Source of the DNA: Pseudoalteromonas prydzensis
GTDB lineage: Bacteria; Pseudomonadota; Gammaproteobacteria; Enterobacterales; Alteromonadaceae
Length of the DNA stretch: 64,000 nt
Direction: 5' to 3'
Assembly: GCF_001661495.1 (NCBI RefSeq)
Contig: NZ_BDDT01000002.1
Location: 248,001 to 312,000 of the forward strand
The notes below the pieces were generated by a model. It had not been told where the DNA came from. It worked only from the letters and a program-made list of their open reading frames with translations, and did not search any database. Shown here one piece after another: positions 45,089 through 57,376 of this stretch. The first letter of the stretch is position 1. The number at the start of each line of letters is the position of its first letter. Made by a program: the position numbers and the translations under genes.

Positions 45089-45709
45089 TTATAATGGAGT
45101 CGGCTCTAATACGGTCATATTTAAAATAATAACAGGGGTTTTTGGCACAAAATCATAACCAATCTTTTCGTTAAAACCGGTTTCAACTTGCATGATTTTA
45201 TCAAGCGTTTCATAGCCCTCCATTACCATGCCGAACACGGCAAAACCCCAATCTTTACCTGGGTTTAAGTGGTCGTTATCATCCATGTTAAAGAAAAATT
45301 GACGCGTTCCTGAGTGTGGTTGGCGGTCTTGATAGGCCATAGCAATGCTGTACATATCATTTTTTGAACCATTACCACTTTCATTAAAGATAGGATCGCC
45401 TTCATAAACGCCATCGTAATTTCTATCGTAACCACCGCCTTGAATAACAAAATCACGCTCGTTTTCTACATCACGTTCCACACGATGAAAAACAGTGCCT
45501 TTGTAACTGCCATCCATTACGTAAGTTAAAAAGTTATTGACGGTGATAGGGGCTTTTGAGCGATCCATCTCTATCACTATTTTGCCCATCGTGGTGGTGA
45601 TCTCTACTCGAGGGAACATATTGTTTTTCTGAACAAAACGTCCTTCAGTTGCCGCTATAAGTGGTTGGCTCAGCAATAATAAAGCAGCCAATAAAAATAC
45701 ACGTTTCAT
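45089..45709 (-). CDS. Periplasmic cyclophilin-type peptidyl-prolyl isomerase
   Basis: Cyclophilin with a cleavable signal peptide (MKRVFLLAALLLLSQPLIAA), 206 residues, so it should act in the periplasm as PpiA does. Core blocks are GKIVIEMDRSKAPITVNNFL, GTVFHRV with the catalytic Arg, FVIQGGGYDRNYDG, QFFFNMDDNDHLNP and FAVFGMVMEGYETLDKIM. It overlaps nothing but starts only 2 bp after the YajG-like gene stop, so the two are translationally close. The exact subtype (PpiA or a paralogue) is uncertain. Confidence 0.9.
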   Translation of the reverse strand: MKRVFLLAALLLLSQPLIAATEGRFVQKNNMFPRVEITTTMGKIVIEMDRSKAPITVNNFLTYVMDGSYKGTVFHRVERDVENERDFVIQGGGYDRNYDGVYEGDPIFNESGNGSKNDMYSIAMAYQDRQPHSGTRQFFFNMDDNDHLNPGKDWGFAVFGMVMEGYETLDKIMQVETGFNEKIGYDFVPKTPVIILNMTVLEPTPL

Positions 45710-45711
45710 GA

Positions 45712-46266
45712 TTAACCTTCTAAAAATGCGAGTAATTCAGGGTCTGATACCATGCGGGTTATTAGCTGCTCAGTCAACTTATTGAGTTGACCTTCAATTT
45801 TGGCTCGGTCATGACCAAGCGGCCCTTCGAGGCTCGCATTGCCACGGTAAATTTTACTAAAATTACTGCTGCTACGAATAACCCGTACACCGAGTTCAAT
45901 TTTTGCGTCGCTAGTATGAGAGACCATCTTTTCAGTCACCACTGCTTGTAAAGTATGAATATCCACTTCAAAGCGAGTCGTTGCTAAATTGGAAATGCTA
46001 GCGCCGTTGCGGCTCAGCGCGCTATCAAGCGCACTTTTGATTGACTCTGTGAGTCCTTGACTGGCAATGGTTTGAGTTTTATCTGAAGTGATCAATTTTA
46101 ATGTTGCAGGGTCACCACGTAAATCAATCACACTGGTGCTTAAACTTTGATTAATAGCGCTTAACTTGCCACTTTTATAAACCGGATTTAAGATCAGTTG
46201 ATTAGGCTGGCTACTACAAGCCGATACTGATAATAAAGCACAGCAAGGTAAAATGTATTTCATCAT
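45712..46266 (-). CDS. yajG: YajG-family lipoprotein
   Basis: Lipoprotein of 184 residues. The lipobox LSVSAC gives a lipidated Cys at about residue 17, after a short signal peptide. QLILNPVY soon after the Cys is typical of YajG. The function of the family is unknown; its gene accompanies ampG. The start MM offers two ATG codons (46266 and 46263). It starts 2 bp after the rlmG stop, suggesting a run rlmG-yajG-ppi-ampG in one transcript. Confidence 0.88.
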   Translation of the reverse strand: MMKYILPCCALLSVSACSSQPNQLILNPVYKSGKLSAINQSLSTSVIDLRGDPATLKLITSDKTQTIASQGLTESIKSALDSALSRNGASISNLATTRFEVDIHTLQAVVTEKMVSHTSDAKIELGVRVIRSSSNFSKIYRGNASLEGPLGHDRAKIEGQLNKLTEQLITRMVSDPELLAFLEG

Positions 46267-46268
46267 GG

Positions 46269-47417
46269 TTATAGCATTCCATTATTTTTAGTCGCACTTA
46301 ATACTACAAATTTTTTATTTGAACCAAGCAACTCACAATTACCAAACATACGTTTTAGTTTGTCATGGTAGTCGAGATGACGATTACCGATAATACGCAA
46401 TTCACCACCATTTTTTAAGGTGTCTTTGGCTTGCTTGAACATTTGCCACGCAATGTGATCGGTAACTGCTTGCGCTTGATGAAAAGGCGGATTGCATAAC
46501 ACCATGTCAACACTTTCACGCTCAAAGCCTGTTAAACAATCATTTTCGATAAATGTACATTGTTCAAACTTGTCTTCCATATTTAGTTCAACAGTCAGCC
46601 GTGCAGATTCTACTGCCATATACGATTCATCAACAAACGTCACTTGCGCATTAGGGCATTGTGCCAGTGTCATTAGCCCAACTACGCCATTACCACAGCC
46701 TAAATCAATAATGCTTTTTGCTTTATTGGTTTGTGGCAAATAGTCAAAAAAGAACCGCGCACCAATATCCAGTGAATCACGTGAGAATACATTGGCATGA
46801 TTACTAATGGTAAAGTTAGTGCCTTCAAGCGGCCAGCTTACTGGGAAATCAGCGGCTTTATAACCACCTGCTGCATGGCCAATAATAAGGCGCGATTTTT
46901 TCACCGCTAAACTGGTTTTTGTTTCGCCAATAAATTGCTCAAACGCTTTAATGGTCGAGTTGTGCACATCTTTAGTTTTTGCTGCGCCAATAACAGGCGT
47001 GCCGGGTGCCAGTACTTCGCTCAGTTCAGACAATTGATATTGTAAAAAAGCCAATGTACGTGGCACTTTTAAAATAACTAAATCAACCTGCTCAGGTAAC
47101 GCCGATAAACTATCAAGCTGACTAAAAGCGGTTGTGGCAATTTTATTCTCTGCTAAGTTATAGGCAGCAGCTTGGTGACTAATATAAGAATCATTGACTG
47201 AACAAACCGTTAACTGGCGTTTGCTAAAATAACAAGACAGTGCGCCAAAGCTATCATTTAAGATCAGCAAAGAGCGACAATCAGGATAATGTTCAGTAAC
47301 ATAGTCGATTAAGTATTCGTCTGCTGAATCCCAAGCTTGTAAGCTACGGTTTTTTTGATCTAACGGAAAACGTTCAAGTGTAAAAGTTGTATCGCCGAGC
47401 TGTGCTTGCGTGGTCAT
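46269..47417 (-). CDS. rlmG: 23S rRNA (guanine-1835-N2) methyltransferase
   Basis: SAM-dependent rRNA methyltransferase, 382 residues. It has the duplicated RsmC/RlmG architecture: a degenerate N-terminal half (LILNDSFGALSCY) and an active C-terminal half with the SAM motif IIDLGCGNGVVGLM near 237 and the catalytic NPPFH motif near 311. The N-terminal LERFPLDQKNRSLQAWDSADEYL matches RlmG (YgjO) rather than RsmC. The start is ATG at 47417; the divergent AlkB-like gene begins 43 bp away. Confidence 0.93.
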   Translation of the reverse strand: MTTQAQLGDTTFTLERFPLDQKNRSLQAWDSADEYLIDYVTEHYPDCRSLLILNDSFGALSCYFSKRQLTVCSVNDSYISHQAAAYNLAENKIATTAFSQLDSLSALPEQVDLVILKVPRTLAFLQYQLSELSEVLAPGTPVIGAAKTKDVHNSTIKAFEQFIGETKTSLAVKKSRLIIGHAAGGYKAADFPVSWPLEGTNFTISNHANVFSRDSLDIGARFFFDYLPQTNKAKSIIDLGCGNGVVGLMTLAQCPNAQVTFVDESYMAVESARLTVELNMEDKFEQCTFIENDCLTGFERESVDMVLCNPPFHQAQAVTDHIAWQMFKQAKDTLKNGGELRIIGNRHLDYHDKLKRMFGNCELLGSNKKFVVLSATKNNGML

Positions 47418-47460
47418 AATAGTTTAGTGATCAGTAATCAATTGATAGGTAAATTCTAAC

Positions 47461-48060
47461 ATGCAACGGCAAAAGGCCAACCCCCATATGTTACCAAATG
47501 GCTTTTCTTATCAAAGAAGGGCGCTGAGCGCACAAAAAAGCCTCGATTTATTTTATCATCTGCAGCAAAACTTAAACTGGCAGCAACCCAACACCACCGT
47601 TTACGGGCGAACAGGGCCAATCCCACGCTTGCAATGTTTTATCAGTGATAATGACATTGAATATGGCTACTCTCACAGTAAATTAGTGGTTGAGCCTTGG
47701 CCTGCTATTTTATTGGCTTTACGCAAACGCTTAGAGGCGCATTTACAACAGCCTTTTAATTCTTTGCTGGTAAATTATTACCGTGATGGTAATGATACTA
47801 TGGGGTGGCACAGTGATGATGAAATTGAACTCGGTTTTCAGCCAACTATTGTGTGCATCTCTTTAGGTGCAGAGCGGGTGTTAAAACTCAAACATAAGGC
47901 CAGTAATAAAGTAACCGATTTACTACTACACAGTGGCAGTTGTTTGGTAATGAATGGCGACAGCCAACGAGATTACCAACACGCGATTGCCAAGCAAACC
48001 ACGTTAGCTCACCCACGTATCAGTCTGACGTTTAGGTATATTTTACCAAAGCGCAGCTAG
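47461..48060 (+). CDS. AlkB-like 2-oxoglutarate/Fe(II) dioxygenase
   Basis: Predicted demethylase of alkylated nucleic acid, 199 residues. Iron ligands are in WHSDDE (HxD, near 118) and a later His (YQHAIAK); the 2-oxoglutarate Arg residues are in RISLTFR near the C-terminus. The N-terminal lid has PRLQCFISD. It resembles the AlkB homologues AlkBH2/3 and bacterial short AlkBs. The initial M-Q-R-Q-K-A-N start codon is ATG at 47461; an internal ATG at 47488 is possible. It is divergent from rlmG. Confidence 0.88.
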   Translation: MQRQKANPHMLPNGFSYQRRALSAQKSLDLFYHLQQNLNWQQPNTTVYGRTGPIPRLQCFISDNDIEYGYSHSKLVVEPWPAILLALRKRLEAHLQQPFNSLLVNYYRDGNDTMGWHSDDEIELGFQPTIVCISLGAERVLKLKHKASNKVTDLLLHSGSCLVMNGDSQRDYQHAIAKQTTLAHPRISLTFRYILPKRS

Positions 48061-48119
48061 CCAATTTACAGACTTAGTTGTTATAGTAGAGCAATAAATC
48101 AGTTTTAAAGTGAGCCTTT

Positions 48120-48431
48120 ATGTCAATGCAGCAACAAATAGAAAGCAAATTAGCCGATGGGCTAGCGTGTAAGCATCTCAATGTGGTGAACGAAAGTCAC
48201 ATGCATAGTCGTGGCGAAGACTCGCACTTTAAGGTGATTGTCGTCAGTGAAGAGTTCAGCGGAAAGCGCTTATTACAACGCCATCGGCAAATTAATGAAA
48301 TTTTAAAAGATGAGTTAGCTAATCATATTCATGCCTTAGCAATTCATACCTTTACTCCTGAAGAATTTAGTGAGCAAAGCGGTCAAGTTGCAGACTCACC
48401 AAGCTGTTTAGGCGGCTCTAAATTAGATTAA
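48120..48431 (+). CDS. bolA: BolA-family protein
   Basis: A 103-residue BolA-fold protein. HMHSRGEDSHFKVIVVSEEF and RLLQRHRQINEIL are the family core; the conserved His that can share an Fe-S cluster with a monothiol glutaredoxin is in the ALAIHTFTPEEF block. BolA proteins act in iron homeostasis and morphology. It follows the AlkB-like gene by 59 bp on the same strand. Length and motifs fit BolA better than the shorter IbaG. Confidence 0.9.
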   Translation: MSMQQQIESKLADGLACKHLNVVNESHMHSRGEDSHFKVIVVSEEFSGKRLLQRHRQINEILKDELANHIHALAIHTFTPEEFSEQSGQVADSPSCLGGSKLD

Positions 48432-48531
48432 CGGCCAGGTCTGAGAGCTCACCAGACTCATCAGACCTGTATTTTTACAATTAGCCTTTAAACTAGCGCT
48501 AATTTTTATTGAGATAGATATAGGATGATCA

Positions 48532-49725
48532 ATGGTCATTAAGCCTAAAATTCGCGGTTTCATTTGTACTAATGCCCACCCAGTAGGCTGCGCAGCGCAC
48601 GTACAAGAACAAATTAACTACGTAAAACAGCAAGGCGCATTAAAAAATGCCCCTAAAAATGTACTCGTTATCGGTGCTTCAACAGGCTATGGCCTTGCAT
48701 CTCGTATTACTGCTGCATTTGGCGGTGGCGCTAAAACTTTAGGTATCTTCTTTGAAAAAGAAGGCACAGAGCGTAAAACGGGTTCTGCGGGTTGGTATAA
48801 TACTGCGGCATTTCAAGCTGCAGCAGACGCTGAAGGTTTATGGTCTAAAAATATCAATGGCGATGCGTTTTCTAACGAAATCAAGCAAAAAGCCATTGAT
48901 ACTATTAAAGCTGATTTAGGTAAAGTTGATTTAGTTATTTACAGCTTAGCATCGCCGCGTCGTACTGATCCAAATACTGGTGAAGTGTACTCTTCTACCC
49001 TTAAGCCAATTGGTAATGCAGTTACAACTAAGAACTTAAATACATCAAAGCGTGAAATTGACGAAGTTACCGTGGAAGCGGCAAGCCAAGAAGACATCGA
49101 CAACACCATTAAAGTAATGGGCGGTGAAGATTGGGAAATGTGGATTGATGCACTTAAAGAAGCTGATGTTCTTGCTGATAACTTTAAAACCACTGCTTAT
49201 ACCTATATTGGTAAAGAGTTAACCTGGCCAATTTATGGTCACGCGACAATCGGTAAAGCAAAAGAAGATTTAGACCGTGCAACCGTGGCTATTAAAGAAT
49301 CGACGAGTGCATTAAATGGTGAAGCCTATGTGTCATCACTAAATGCGGTAGTAACGCAAGCAAGTTCTGCAATTCCTATCATGCCACTTTATATTTCTGC
49401 GTTATTCAAAGTAATGAAAGCCGATGGCACGTATGAAGGCACCATTGAGCAAATTCATGCTTTATTTACTGAAAACCTATACGGTGATTCACCGCGTTTT
49501 GACGATGGCGGCCATTTATTCCAAAACTACAAAGAGTTGGAAGATGACGTACAAGCACGTATTCAAACTGTGTGGGATTCAGTTACCACTGCAACAATTG
49601 ACGAACTAACGGACTACGTGGGCTACCACAATGAGTTTTTACGTTTATTTGGTTTTGGTATCGACACTGTTGATTACGAGCAAGACGTCGATGCAATTGC
49701 ACCGATTGCAAATATGATTGATTAA
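48532..49725 (+). CDS. fabV: Trans-2-enoyl-ACP reductase FabV
   Basis: NADH-dependent enoyl-ACP reductase of fatty-acid synthesis, 397 residues, the FabV type that is insensitive to triclosan (family knowledge). The N-terminal [20 protein letters not shown] and the NAD-binding [15 protein letters not shown] are characteristic. The catalytic YX8K motif is seen as [10 protein letters not shown] near residue 235-244. It is single, with a strong terminator after it. Whether a FabI coexists is not visible here. Confidence 0.96.
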   Translation: MVIKPKIRGFICTNAHPVGCAAHVQEQINYVKQQGALKNAPKNVLVIGASTGYGLASRITAAFGGGAKTLGIFFEKEGTERKTGSAGWYNTAAFQAAADAEGLWSKNINGDAFSNEIKQKAIDTIKADLGKVDLVIYSLASPRRTDPNTGEVYSSTLKPIGNAVTTKNLNTSKREIDEVTVEAASQEDIDNTIKVMGGEDWEMWIDALKEADVLADNFKTTAYTYIGKELTWPIYGHATIGKAKEDLDRATVAIKESTSALNGEAYVSSLNAVVTQASSAIPIMPLYISALFKVMKADGTYEGTIEQIHALFTENLYGDSPRFDDGGHLFQNYKELEDDVQARIQTVWDSVTTATIDELTDYVGYHNEFLRLFGFGIDTVDYEQDVDAIAPIANMID

Positions 49726-49742
49726 TTCAGCCATGTTTATTT

Positions 49743-49770
49743 AAAAAAAGTCGCTGCGGCGACTTTTTTT
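49743..49770 (+). terminator. Terminator of fabV
   Basis: AAAAAAAGTCGC and GCGACTTTTTTT pair perfectly around a short loop, 17 bp after the fabV stop. Confidence 0.94.
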
Positions 49771-51442
<1,672 letters not shown>

Positions 51443-51446
51443 AGAG

Positions 51447-52649
51447 ATGGGTTTAAAGAAATTTCTAGAAGATATCGAGCCGCATTTTGAAGCCGGTGGT
51501 AAACATGAAAAGTGGTATGCGCTGTATGAAGCAGCAGCAACTATTTTTTATACCCCTGGTTATGTAAATAAAGGCGCGACACACGTACGCGATAACATCG
51601 ACCTAAAACGTATGATGATTTTAGTGTGGATGGCGACGTTCCCTGCCATGTTTTTTGGTATGTTCAATATCGGTCATCAGGCCGCGGGTGCTTTAGCACA
51701 AGGTTTTGAACTGGCAAATTCTTGGCAAGTTGGCCTGTTCCAGATGTTTGGTGGTACATTAACCGCTGAATCCGGCTGGGGCGCTAAAATGTTCTACGGG
51801 GCATGCTTCTTCTTACCTATTTATGCAGTAACATTTGCTGTAGGTGGTTTTTGGGAAGTATTATTTGCCTCAGTGCGTAAGCATGAAGTTAACGAAGGCT
51901 TCTTCGTAACATCGGTGTTATTCGCACTTATCCTGCCAGCGACTATTCCATTATGGCAAGTTGCGCTAGGTATCACGTTTGGTGTAGTAATCGCTAAAGA
52001 AATCTTTGGTGGTACTGGCCGTAACTTCTTAAACCCTGCTCTTGCTGGTCGTGCGTTTTTATTCTTTGCATACCCTGCACAAATTTCAGGTGACACAGTA
52101 TGGACTGCAGTAGATTCATTCTCTGGTGCAACTATGCTAGGTCAAGCGTTCGTAGGTACACTTGATTACAGCAATATGGCGCTTTGGTGGGATGCATTCT
52201 ACGGTTTCATTCAAGGTTCAGTAGGTGAGACATCTACACTTGCGCTATTAGTGGGTGGCTTATTCCTAATCTACGTACGTATCGCTTCTTGGCGTATCGT
52301 GCTAGGTGTATTCTTGGGGATGGTTGCTACAGCATTTTTATTAAATGCAGTTGGCTCTGATACTAACCCAGCATTTGCAATGCCTTGGCATTGGCACTTA
52401 GTATTGGGTGGATTTGCTTTTGGTATGTTCTTTATGGCGACAGATCCAGTGTCTGCGGCATTTACAGATAAAGCAAAGTTCGCATACGGCGCGCTAATTG
52501 GTGTAATGGTTGTAATGATCCGTGTAATTAACCCTGCATTCCCTGAGGGTATGATGCTAGCAATCTTATTTGCTAACTTATTTGCACCATTATTCGATCA
52601 CTTCGTAGTGCAAGCTAATATCAAGCGGAGGTTGGCACGTAATGTCTAG
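51447..52649 (+). CDS. nqrB: Na+-NQR subunit B (covalent FMN)
   Basis: Membrane subunit that forms part of the sodium channel and binds riboflavin and a covalent FMN, 400 residues with about 10 helices. The flavinylation motif SGATM is at about residue 225-229, where ApbE attaches FMN to the Thr. The N-terminal [20 protein letters not shown] is characteristic. It overlaps nqrC by 8 bp. Start ATG at 51447 with AGAGAG upstream. Confidence 0.97.
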   Translation: MGLKKFLEDIEPHFEAGGKHEKWYALYEAAATIFYTPGYVNKGATHVRDNIDLKRMMILVWMATFPAMFFGMFNIGHQAAGALAQGFELANSWQVGLFQMFGGTLTAESGWGAKMFYGACFFLPIYAVTFAVGGFWEVLFASVRKHEVNEGFFVTSVLFALILPATIPLWQVALGITFGVVIAKEIFGGTGRNFLNPALAGRAFLFFAYPAQISGDTVWTAVDSFSGATMLGQAFVGTLDYSNMALWWDAFYGFIQGSVGETSTLALLVGGLFLIYVRIASWRIVLGVFLGMVATAFLLNAVGSDTNPAFAMPWHWHLVLGGFAFGMFFMATDPVSAAFTDKAKFAYGALIGVMVVMIRVINPAFPEGMMLAILFANLFAPLFDHFVVQANIKRRLARNV

Positions 52650-53391
52650 TAATAACGAATCAATCGGCAAAACGCTTACAGTTGTTGTTGCGCTATGTTT
52701 AGTGTGTGCAATCATCGTATCGTTTGCTTCAGTTCAGCTTCGCCCTTTACAGCAAGCTAACAAAACGCAAGATATTCAAAAAAATATCTTGGCGGCGGCA
52801 GGTATTAACGCAGTAGAAAATATCTCTGATACCTTTAACGCTAAAATCGAAGCGCGCGTTGTTAATATGGAAACGGGTGAGTTTGTTGATACTGACCCTA
52901 ATACATTTGACTTCGAGAAAAGTAAATTTGATCAAAAAATTAGCTTTGCACTAAAAGCAGAAGGCATCAAAGACATCGCTGGTATTCAGCGTATGACTAA
53001 AGAGTCGCCTGTTTATATCTCGAAAAAAGCAGACGGTTCTACAGATGCTATCATTCTACCAATCCAAGGTTACGGCCTTTGGGGTGTTATGTATGGTTTC
53101 TTAGCGCTTGAAAGCGATGGCGAAACAGTTAAAGATATTAACTTTTATAAGCATAATGAAACACCAGGTCTAGGTGGAGAAATTCAAAACCCACAATGGA
53201 CTGCTAAATGGGGTGGTAAAGAGCTACCTATCGATGTTGTAAAAAGCGGTGCTAAAAACGATCATCAAATTGATGGTTTGTCAGGCGCTACTTTAACGTC
53301 GAACGGTGTTGATCACACAGTTGATTTTTGGACTGGCGAAAACGGCTTTGGTCCTTTCCTTGCGAGAGTACGTGAAGGAGCGTTGAAATAA
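52642..53391 (+). CDS. nqrC: Na+-NQR subunit C (covalent FMN)
   Basis: Periplasmic-facing subunit of 249 residues with one N-terminal helix ([20 protein letters not shown]). The flavinylation motif SGATLTS is at about residues 214-220, and the Thr carries [19 protein letters not shown] and [17 protein letters not shown] are conserved. It overlaps nqrB by 8 bp and shares its final base with the nqrD start codon (53391), showing tight coupling. Confidence 0.97.
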   Translation: MSSNNESIGKTLTVVVALCLVCAIIVSFASVQLRPLQQANKTQDIQKNILAAAGINAVENISDTFNAKIEARVVNMETGEFVDTDPNTFDFEKSKFDQKISFALKAEGIKDIAGIQRMTKESPVYISKKADGSTDAIILPIQGYGLWGVMYGFLALESDGETVKDINFYKHNETPGLGGEIQNPQWTAKWGGKELPIDVVKSGAKNDHQIDGLSGATLTSNGVDHTVDFWTGENGFGPFLARVREGALK

Positions 53392-54023
53392 TGGCTGATA
53401 CTAAAGAAATGAAGTCGGTCCTATTTGGTCCGGTACTGGCAAATAACCCAATCGCACTACAAGTACTTGGTATTTGTTCTGCGCTTGCGGTAACGTCTAG
53501 CTTAAAAAATGCGTTAATCATGTCAATCGCATTGACTTTGGTAACGGCTTTTTCAAGCTTCTTTATCTCAATTATTCGTAACCAGATCCCGTCATCTGTA
53601 CGTATTATCGTGCAAATGACCATCATTGCGTCATTGGTAATCGTTGTAGACCAAGTATTACAGGCTTTCTCTTATGCTACGGCAAAAGAGTTGTCGGTAT
53701 TCGTTGGTCTAATCATTACTAACTGTATCGTAATGGGTCGTGCTGAAGCATACGCGATGAAGTCGCCACCAGTTATGTCGTTCCTTGATGGGATCGGTAA
53801 TGGCTTAGGTTACTCAGTAGTGTTACTTACAGTTGGCTTTATTCGTGAACTATTTGGTAAAGGCACATTATTTGGTGTTGAAATCATCCCTCTTGTACAA
53901 GATGGCGGTTGGTATCAACCTATGGGTCTATTGATTTTACCTCCTAGTGCATTCTTCATCATTGGTTTATTCATTTGGGTACTTCGTACTTATAAGAAAG
54001 ACCAAGTAGAAGCGAAAGGGTAA
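53391..54023 (+). CDS. nqrD: Na+-NQR subunit D
   Basis: Hydrophobic subunit of 210 residues with six membrane helices, homologous to NqrE; together they hold an intramembrane Fe-S centre between conserved cysteines. Conserved parts are [20 protein letters not shown] and [19 protein letters not shown]. It starts within the nqrC stop codon region. nqrE follows after 10 bp. Confidence 0.97.
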   Translation: MADTKEMKSVLFGPVLANNPIALQVLGICSALAVTSSLKNALIMSIALTLVTAFSSFFISIIRNQIPSSVRIIVQMTIIASLVIVVDQVLQAFSYATAKELSVFVGLIITNCIVMGRAEAYAMKSPPVMSFLDGIGNGLGYSVVLLTVGFIRELFGKGTLFGVEIIPLVQDGGWYQPMGLLILPPSAFFIIGLFIWVLRTYKKDQVEAKG

Positions 54024-54033
54024 GGGGCAGACA

Positions 54034-54642
54034 GTGGAACATTATATTAGTTTATTCGTAAAAGCAGTTTTCATTGAAAACTTAGCTTTAGCCTTCTTCC
54101 TAGGTATGTGTACTTTCCTTGCAGTATCAAAGAAAGTAACAACGTCTATCGGCCTAGGTGTGGCAGTTATCGTGGTATTGGGTATTTCAGTACCAGTTAA
54201 CAACTTGGTTTATCATGCGGTTCTTGCACCTGGTGCACTTGAGTGGCTTGGTTACCCTGAAGCGGATCTTAGCTTCTTACGTTTCTTGACCTTTATCGGT
54301 GTTATTGCAGCACTAGTACAAATTCTTGAAATGGCATTAGATAAGTTCTTCCCAGCACTTTATAACGCGTTAGGTATCTTCCTACCGTTGATCACAGTTA
54401 ACTGTGCAATCTTCGGTGCGGTATCTTTCATGGTTGAACGTAACTATAACTTCAGTGAGTCTGTGGTTTATGGTATCGGTTCTGGTGTGGGTTGGGCGCT
54501 AGCAATTACTTTACTTGCTGGTATCCGTGAGAAAATGAAATATTCAGACGTGCCAGACGGCCTACGTGGTTTAGGTATTACCTTTATCACAGTTGGTTTA
54601 ATGGGTCTTGGCTTTATGTCATTCTCTGGTATTTCACTTTAA
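54034..54642 (+). CDS. nqrE: Na+-NQR subunit E
   Basis: Hydrophobic subunit of 202 residues with six helices. [14 protein letters not shown] and [14 protein letters not shown] contain the two cysteines that, with those of NqrD, bind the intramembrane iron. The start is GTG at 54034 preceded by AAGGGGCAG. nqrF follows after 19 bp. Confidence 0.97.
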   Translation: MEHYISLFVKAVFIENLALAFFLGMCTFLAVSKKVTTSIGLGVAVIVVLGISVPVNNLVYHAVLAPGALEWLGYPEADLSFLRFLTFIGVIAALVQILEMALDKFFPALYNALGIFLPLITVNCAIFGAVSFMVERNYNFSESVVYGIGSGVGWALAITLLAGIREKMKYSDVPDGLRGLGITFITVGLMGLGFMSFSGISL

Positions 54643-54661
54643 TAGGTAGCGAGGATAAATC

Positions 54662-55891
54662 ATGAGTTATGAGATTTTCTTAGGCGTTGGTGTTTTCATC
54701 GCTATCGTTGTACTGCTAGTTTTAGTTATCATTGGTGCTAAATCTAAGCTAGTTGCAAGCGGTGACATCATCATCGGCGTAAATGGCGATCCAGATAAAG
54801 CCATTACAACATCAGCAGGTACTAAGCTTTTAGGCGCGTTATCTGAGTCAGGTATTTTCGTATCATCTGCATGTGGTGGCGGTGGCTCTTGTGGTCAATG
54901 TCGTGTACACATTCACTCAGGTGGCGGCGATATCTTACCAACTGAACTTGACCACATCTCTAAAGGTGAAGCCCGTGAAGGCTGTCGTTTAGCGTGTCAG
55001 GTAAATGTTAAAAACGACATGGAAATTGAACTTGAAGAGTCAATTTTCGGTGTTAAAAAATGGGATTGTGAAGTTATCTCTAACGATAACAAAGCAACCT
55101 TCATTAAAGAGCTTAAGCTGCAAATTCCAGATGGCGAGTCAGTGCCGTTTCGTGCCGGTGGTTATATTCAAATTGAAGCGCCACCGCACCACGTTAAATA
55201 CGCTGATTTCGATGTACCTGAAGAGTACCGTGGCGATTGGAACCATTTTGGTTTCTTCAAGCTGGAGTCTAAAGTAGACGAAGAAACAATTCGTGCTTAC
55301 TCAATGGCTAACTACCCAGAAGAAGAAGGCATCATCATGCTTAACGTGCGCATCGCTGCGCCGCCACCAAGAGACTTAAGCCTTCCATGTGGTAAAATGT
55401 CATCGTACATTTGGTCACTTAAAGAAGGTGATAAAGTAACTATCTCTGGTCCATTTGGTGAGTTCTTCGCAAAAGACACTGACGCTGAAATGGTATTCGT
55501 AGGTGGTGGTGCTGGTATGGCGCCAATGCGTTCACATATCTTTGACCAACTTAAGCGCTTAAACTCTAAGCGTAAGATGAGTTTCTGGTATGGTGCACGT
55601 TCTAAACGTGAAATGTTCTACGTTGAAGATTTTGACGGCCTAGCGGCTGAAAATGACAACTTTGTATGGCATACCGCGCTTTCAGATCCACAACCAGAAG
55701 ATAACTGGGAAGGTTACACTGGCTTTATCCATAACGTGTTATTTGAGAACTATCTTAAAGATCACGAAGCGCCAGAAGATTGTGAGTTCTACATGTGTGG
55801 TCCGCCAATGATGAACGCTGCGGTTATCACTATGTTGAAAGACTTAGGTGTTGAAGACGAAAATATCTTACTAGATGATTTCGGTGGTTAA
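54662..55891 (+). CDS. nqrF: Na+-NQR subunit F (NADH, FAD and 2Fe-2S)
   Basis: NADH-oxidising subunit of 409 residues. One N-terminal helix, then a plant-type 2Fe-2S domain with ligands C71, C77, C80 and C112, an FAD domain (RAYSMANYP) and an NADH domain ([15 protein letters not shown]), ending DDFGG. It takes electrons from NADH to the sodium pump. An intrinsic terminator follows 33 bp later, before apbE. Confidence 0.97.
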   Translation: MSYEIFLGVGVFIAIVVLLVLVIIGAKSKLVASGDIIIGVNGDPDKAITTSAGTKLLGALSESGIFVSSACGGGGSCGQCRVHIHSGGGDILPTELDHISKGEAREGCRLACQVNVKNDMEIELEESIFGVKKWDCEVISNDNKATFIKELKLQIPDGESVPFRAGGYIQIEAPPHHVKYADFDVPEEYRGDWNHFGFFKLESKVDEETIRAYSMANYPEEEGIIMLNVRIAAPPPRDLSLPCGKMSSYIWSLKEGDKVTISGPFGEFFAKDTDAEMVFVGGGAGMAPMRSHIFDQLKRLNSKRKMSFWYGARSKREMFYVEDFDGLAAENDNFVWHTALSDPQPEDNWEGYTGFIHNVLFENYLKDHEAPEDCEFYMCGPPMMNAAVITMLKDLGVEDENILLDDFGG

Positions 55892-55924
55892 TACCAAAAC
55901 TAATTAAAATTAGTTAAAATGCTA

Positions 55925-55957
55925 GCCTCGTAACAATAACTGTTACGAGGCTTTTTT
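55925..55957 (+). terminator. Terminator between nqrF and apbE
   Basis: GCCTCGTAAC and GTTACGAGGC pair perfectly around a 7-base loop, followed by TTTTTT. It would end or reduce transcription from nqrABCDEF before apbE, so apbE and nqrM may depend on read-through or on their own promoter. Confidence 0.94.
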
Positions 55958-55986
55958 ATATTCTTAACTTAACTGAGTAGGCTGCA

Positions 55987-57018
55987 ATGAATAGAGTTTT
56001 TCACCCACAAGGCATTATTGCCTTATTCTTTTTAACCCTCACTTTACTCATTAGTGGCTGCGGCCAAAGCGATGAACCGCAAGAGCTTTACCTTGAAGGT
56101 AAAACGATGGGCACTACCTATCATATAAAGGTGTTTGCTAATCAAGAAAAGTTGGATTCACTGAATTTACTTCCAGAGGTTACGCAGCTGCTTAAAGACA
56201 TTAATCAATCTATGTCGACTTATATAGCTGATTCTGAGATCAATACCTTTAATCGTTTGCCAGCAGGGCAAGTTATGCCTATTAGCAGTGACTTTAGAGC
56301 GGTTGTTAGTGAGTCTATTCGCTTAGGGGAGTCAACCAAGACGCTTGATGTAACTATGGGCCCATTAATTGACTTATGGGGGTTTGGTCCTGATAAAAAA
56401 CCAACAAAACGTCCCACCGACGCAGAGTTAACCGCGATGGTTGCACAAATTGGCGTTGATAAATTAATACTAACTGAGCAAGGTTTAGCAAAAACAATCG
56501 ATGGTTTGGAGTTGTCGTTTTCAGCTACTGCAAAAGGCTATGGCATAGATAAAGTGGCTGAGTTATTAGAAAGTCACGATTTAGCTAATTATATGGTTGA
56601 AATCGGTGGCGAGCTGAGAGTAGCGGGTAAAAAACCAAATGACCAAGATTGGCGTATTGCGATAGAGCAGCCGGACGCTGAGCCTGGAGTACGCAAAGTA
56701 CATAGAGTATTAGCGCCGGGTAACAACGGCATCGCCACTTCAGGTGATTACCGTATTTTTTATGAAATGGACGGTGTAACCTACAGCCACTTAATTGATC
56801 CAGCAACGGGTATACCGAGTCGCCACGATTTAGTATCGGTTACTGTGCTTCATCCATCAGCAATGACTGCAGACGGCCTTGCAACAGCACTCACGGTAAT
56901 GGGCATGGAGAAAGCTAAGGCCTATGCTGAAAAAAATGACCTACCAGTTTACTTAATTGGTAAATCAACAGATGGTTTAGTGGCTTATTCGAGCCCTGCA
57001 TTCAAACCCTATTTGTAG
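55987..57018 (+). CDS. apbE: FAD:protein FMN transferase (ApbE)
   Basis: Periplasmic lipoprotein that attaches FMN to the Thr of NqrB and NqrC, 343 residues. The lipobox LLISGC gives a lipidated Cys near 25. Signature parts are GKTMGTTYHIKV, MSTYIADSEINTFNR, TMGPLIDLWGFGP, FSATAKGYGIDKVAELL, and SHLIDPATGIPSRHD with the metal-binding Asp. Its position between nqrF and nqrM shows the substrate. Confidence 0.96.
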   Translation: MNRVFHPQGIIALFFLTLTLLISGCGQSDEPQELYLEGKTMGTTYHIKVFANQEKLDSLNLLPEVTQLLKDINQSMSTYIADSEINTFNRLPAGQVMPISSDFRAVVSESIRLGESTKTLDVTMGPLIDLWGFGPDKKPTKRPTDAELTAMVAQIGVDKLILTEQGLAKTIDGLELSFSATAKGYGIDKVAELLESHDLANYMVEIGGELRVAGKKPNDQDWRIAIEQPDAEPGVRKVHRVLAPGNNGIATSGDYRIFYEMDGVTYSHLIDPATGIPSRHDLVSVTVLHPSAMTADGLATALTVMGMEKAKAYAEKNDLPVYLIGKSTDGLVAYSSPAFKPYL

Positions 57019-57102
57019 CCGAGCACAAAGCCGTTTATAATACACACAGCTTGGTGATTATCACCAAGCATTATTTTATTGCTGATCAATAGGGGCTAAG
57101 CA

Positions 57103-57315
57103 ATGTCACTTTTTCTTCTTACATTTGGTTTATTGCTTTTAATAGTCGCAGCGATGGCTGTGGGCATGATGGTACAAAAGAAGTCTATGGCCAGCAGTTG
57201 TGGTGGTTTAGGCTCTGTAGGCATTGATAAGGCCTGTGATTGTGATGATCCATGCGATAAGCGTAAAAAGCGCATGGAAAAAGAGCAAGTTTGGAAAGAA
57301 AACCAAATTTTATAG
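57103..57315 (+). CDS. nqrM: NqrM, Na+-NQR maturation factor
   Basis: A 70-residue protein of the DUF539 family with one N-terminal helix (LLTFGLLLLIVAAMAVGMM) and a Cys cluster: SSCGGLGSVGIDKACDCDDPCDKR. NqrM is required for assembly of NQR, probably by delivering iron to the NqrD/NqrE site (established for the Vibrio protein). It follows apbE by 84 bp and ends at a bidirectional terminator. Confidence 0.95.
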   Translation: MSLFLLTFGLLLLIVAAMAVGMMVQKKSMASSCGGLGSVGIDKACDCDDPCDKRKKRMEKEQVWKENQIL

Positions 57316-57341
57316 TCTCATTAAGCTATATTCAGGTTAAT

Positions 57342-57370
57342 AAAAAAGCGCCATACTAGGCGCTTTTTTA
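57342..57370. terminator. Bidirectional terminator, nqrM / M14 peptidase
   Basis: AAAAAAGCGCC and GGCGCTTTTTT pair around a 6-base loop with A- and T-runs on both sides. It serves the convergent nqrM and peptidase genes. Confidence 0.94.
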
Positions 57371-57376
57371 TGGCTG